DNA of 10,000 nt from Chondrilla cf. caribensis (lineage: Eukaryota; Porifera; Demospongiae; Chondrillida; Chondrillidae). The notes under the pieces were generated by a model. That model was given only the letters and a program-made list of their open reading frames with translations, did no database searches and was not told the DNA's origin. The DNA lies in the NCBI GenBank assembly GCA_964020155.1, contig OZ026546.1:7473879-7483878 (forward strand). The letters run 5' to 3'. The translations under genes and the position numbers were made by a program. This document shows, piece after piece, positions 8,372-10,000 of this stretch (position 1 is its first letter; the number at the start of each line of letters is the position of its first letter).

Positions 8372-9065
8372 TGTGTGTGTATTGGAGGGTGGACACAATT
8401 GAACGTGAATCCATCACTCGTGCCAACCTGGTCAAGAAGATTCGAGTCTGAATCCCATGTCAAGGGTTCCACTTCAGATTGTATCATCATCTTTGCAATG
8501 GCTACAGTCACAAAACAACCTGCTCTTCCAACTCCCAAACTACTGTGAACTACAATAGGCTGGAAGGAGAGTTAAGGATAAGGCTGCTATGACAACAAAA
8601 ATGGCTACCATACAACGTACAACAGTAGGAGCTCTCTTCCTGACTTCATCAATGGAGATCACAAGAGAAGCAATGTCTTCTGGATTCTCACAAGTACCTT
8701 GAAAGTGAGACAAACATAGACATTATCAGCTGCACTGATTCTCACAGAGGACAAAACTACACACCAGTGTAATGTCATAGTACAAGGAACAAACATGCGA
8801 ACACAAACCATGTTGAGGCCAGCCAAGGAACTGATATTGCTTCACTTCTCTTGTTGATCTGTCCAAGGAGCTGGTCAGGAGGAACGTTCTCACGATGGCT
8901 CCTTTCAGTCTACTGCTACTCTCCTCATTGGCTAAACTGACACTCAAGCAGTCATCAACAAACGATCCTGATACCACAAGACTGTACCCATCATCAAAAT
9001 CACCATCTGGCCAATATCTGGAGATTGGACCACGAATACATGTTGCATTGGTTGGTAATATTATG

Positions 9066-9117
<52 letters not shown>

Positions 9118-9478
9118 ATGTGCTCACACACTTTTCACAAAGTTTCTTTCCCTTCTCGAATTCTTCAGTCAACATAACGATGCTACGAATACCCTCCTCC
9201 CAAATGAGACGCCAGAAATCACCCACTGTCTCCTCGAGAGGTCCTTGCGTTACGATGAAGGTTCTCTCTAGTCCAGGAGGACCCACATAACTGGAGGTAA
9301 CAATGCACATGAATGATATATCGTATGGCAGGAGGATCAGTGAAACACAATACATGTGGTAACTACATAGAGTTGATCTGTAGGATGATACTATGTATAC
9401 TATAGACCTGTGGTTATGTATAAATGTATCTGATTCTACCATGTATCCTGTACTGATCCTACAAAAACTACACACATT

Positions 9479-9541
<63 letters not shown>

Positions 9542-10000
9542 ATTCACCTTGCATTGATGTATTCAGATCCCAACCAATCACTAGAAAAGTTCATCTTGAC
9601 TCGGGTGTGGCCAGGAGGGAGGGGAGCCTCCGGATGATTCTTGTGCTTATTAACAGGCAAACTGGAGTAAATAACAATTTATAAACAACATTTAAACAAA
9701 ATGTAAGCTGGTAACTATCGGTCATAAATGACTGAAAACATCACCAGTTATAATGTTAGTTAACCAACATTTACTTAACAACAGAGTGGGAGCTGCATAC
9801 AGTTGTGATAGCAAGCACAGTACATAGCTATATCCCAACGAATGAACAATACATAACAAGACCAGACACAACAATATTAGACATAACAAGACCAGACACA
9901 ACAACAGGCACATCACCAACCTTGCTGCTGTGAAATCCTGCTCGAGTTTCTTCGAGGACCGTTCAATCCCATCGAAGACAGAATGTAGAAAACCTCCCAT
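7889..10000 (-). CDS. Catalytically inactive protein tyrosine phosphatase domain (pseudophosphatase), 5' incomplete
   Basis: Classical tyrosine phosphatases hydrolyse phosphotyrosine with a Cys nucleophile and an Asp acid. Seven exons join in phase into 364 codons: 10000-9921, 9661-9548, 9290-9132, 9017-8809, 8697-8621, 8559-8428 and 8212-7889. Numbered from the window edge, the motif order is canonical: HTRVKMNF and EYINASYVG (residues about 47-67), FIVTQGPLEETVGDFW (about 75-90), IVMLTEEFEKGKKLCEKYWP (about 102-121), YQFLGWPQHG (179-188), IVVHSSLGVGRAG (215-227) and VENSQQFDF (270-278). The WPD Asp is Gln186 and the catalytic Cys is Ser219; Arg225 is kept. The KNRY tyrosine is also lost (KNHPE), and the first Gln of the Q-motif is Glu271. 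A Lys-rich tail follows the domain. Most introns carry TG/CA microsatellites. It could be the D2 domain of a receptor PTP or a single-domain protein; upstream exons are outside the window. Confidence 0.9.
8261..8381. repeat. (TG)n microsatellite in PTP-like intron
   Basis: A TG tract, CA in the gene's sense, inside the intron 8427-8213 between the signature-motif exon and the last exon. The intron's donor is the atypical GTTGGC. Confidence 0.95.
8528..8557 (-). other. Degenerate PTP signature motif (HSSLGVGR)
   Basis: The active-site loop normally reads HC-x5-R(S/T)G. Here the codons read CAC AGT AGT TTG GGA GTT GGA AGA GCA. The nucleophile codon is AGT (Ser), the Ala two residues later is Leu, and the Ser/Thr after Arg is Ala. 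His and Arg are kept. Confidence 0.93.
9069..9115. repeat. (TG)n microsatellite in a 114-bp PTP-like intron
   Basis: A pure TG tract, CA in the gene's sense, taking up roughly 40% of the intron 9131-9018. That intron separates the E-loop exon from the exon starting YWPDGD. Confidence 0.95.
9483..9539. repeat. (CA)n microsatellite in PTP-like intron
   Basis: An uninterrupted CA tract, TG in the gene's sense, in the intron 9547-9291. It begins only eight bases after the GTGAAT donor. Confidence 0.95.
9851..9910. repeat. Two-copy 30-bp tandem repeat in PTP-like intron
   Basis: 9851-9880 and 9881-9910 share the first 23 bases (ACATAACAAGACCAGACACA then ACA) and diverge only at the end. They lie in the intron 9920-9662, with no visible function. 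Confidence 0.8.

Noticed and set aside
8895..9290. 131-codon plus-strand frame
   Set aside because: It is antisense to phosphatase exons whose phases and motifs fit perfectly, and includes the microsatellite.

Overview
The window is eukaryotic, from an invertebrate animal with compact genes. Coding exons are separated by 60-260 bp spliceosomal introns, and the proteins are an SRP54, an XPR1/SYG1-type phosphate exporter and a classical tyrosine-phosphatase domain. A tRNA-derived SINE, a TIR DNA element and very abundant (TG)n microsatellites fill much of the rest. A sponge or another early-branching metazoan is plausible, but the sequence does not settle the taxon.

Layout. Positions 1-800 hold the end of a tRNA-like SINE and an ankyrin-repeat exon with a frameshift. 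Positions 1041-1663 (+) hold the last three exons of SRP54, with a microsatellite-filled intron whose expected 5' splice site reads AT instead of GT. A SINE on the minus strand (1974-2286) and a second, truncated copy of the SINE-ankyrin block (2214-2759) follow. Positions 2820-4565 are a DNA element with long GC-rich terminal inverted repeats. It holds tandem hairpin repeats, microsatellites and a duplicated exon-like block, but no transposase. Positions 4566-5119 show no gene. Positions 5120-7255 (-) are a single-exon XPR1-like phosphate exporter with a well-kept EXS membrane domain but a degenerate SPX sensor. Positions 7316-7888 are its upstream region. Positions 7889-10000 (-) hold seven exons of a protein-tyrosine-phosphatase-like gene that continues beyond the right edge.

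The most interesting point is that the phosphatase domain is catalytically dead by two independent criteria: the nucleophilic Cys is Ser and the WPD-loop Asp is Gln. The seven exons still join in perfect phase into 364 open codons, which suggests a maintained pseudophosphatase. The XPR1-like protein likewise keeps its transport domain while losing most of the lysines expected to bind inositol pyrophosphate. Nothing indicates that the three main genes act together; they are neighbours in a repeat-rich region.
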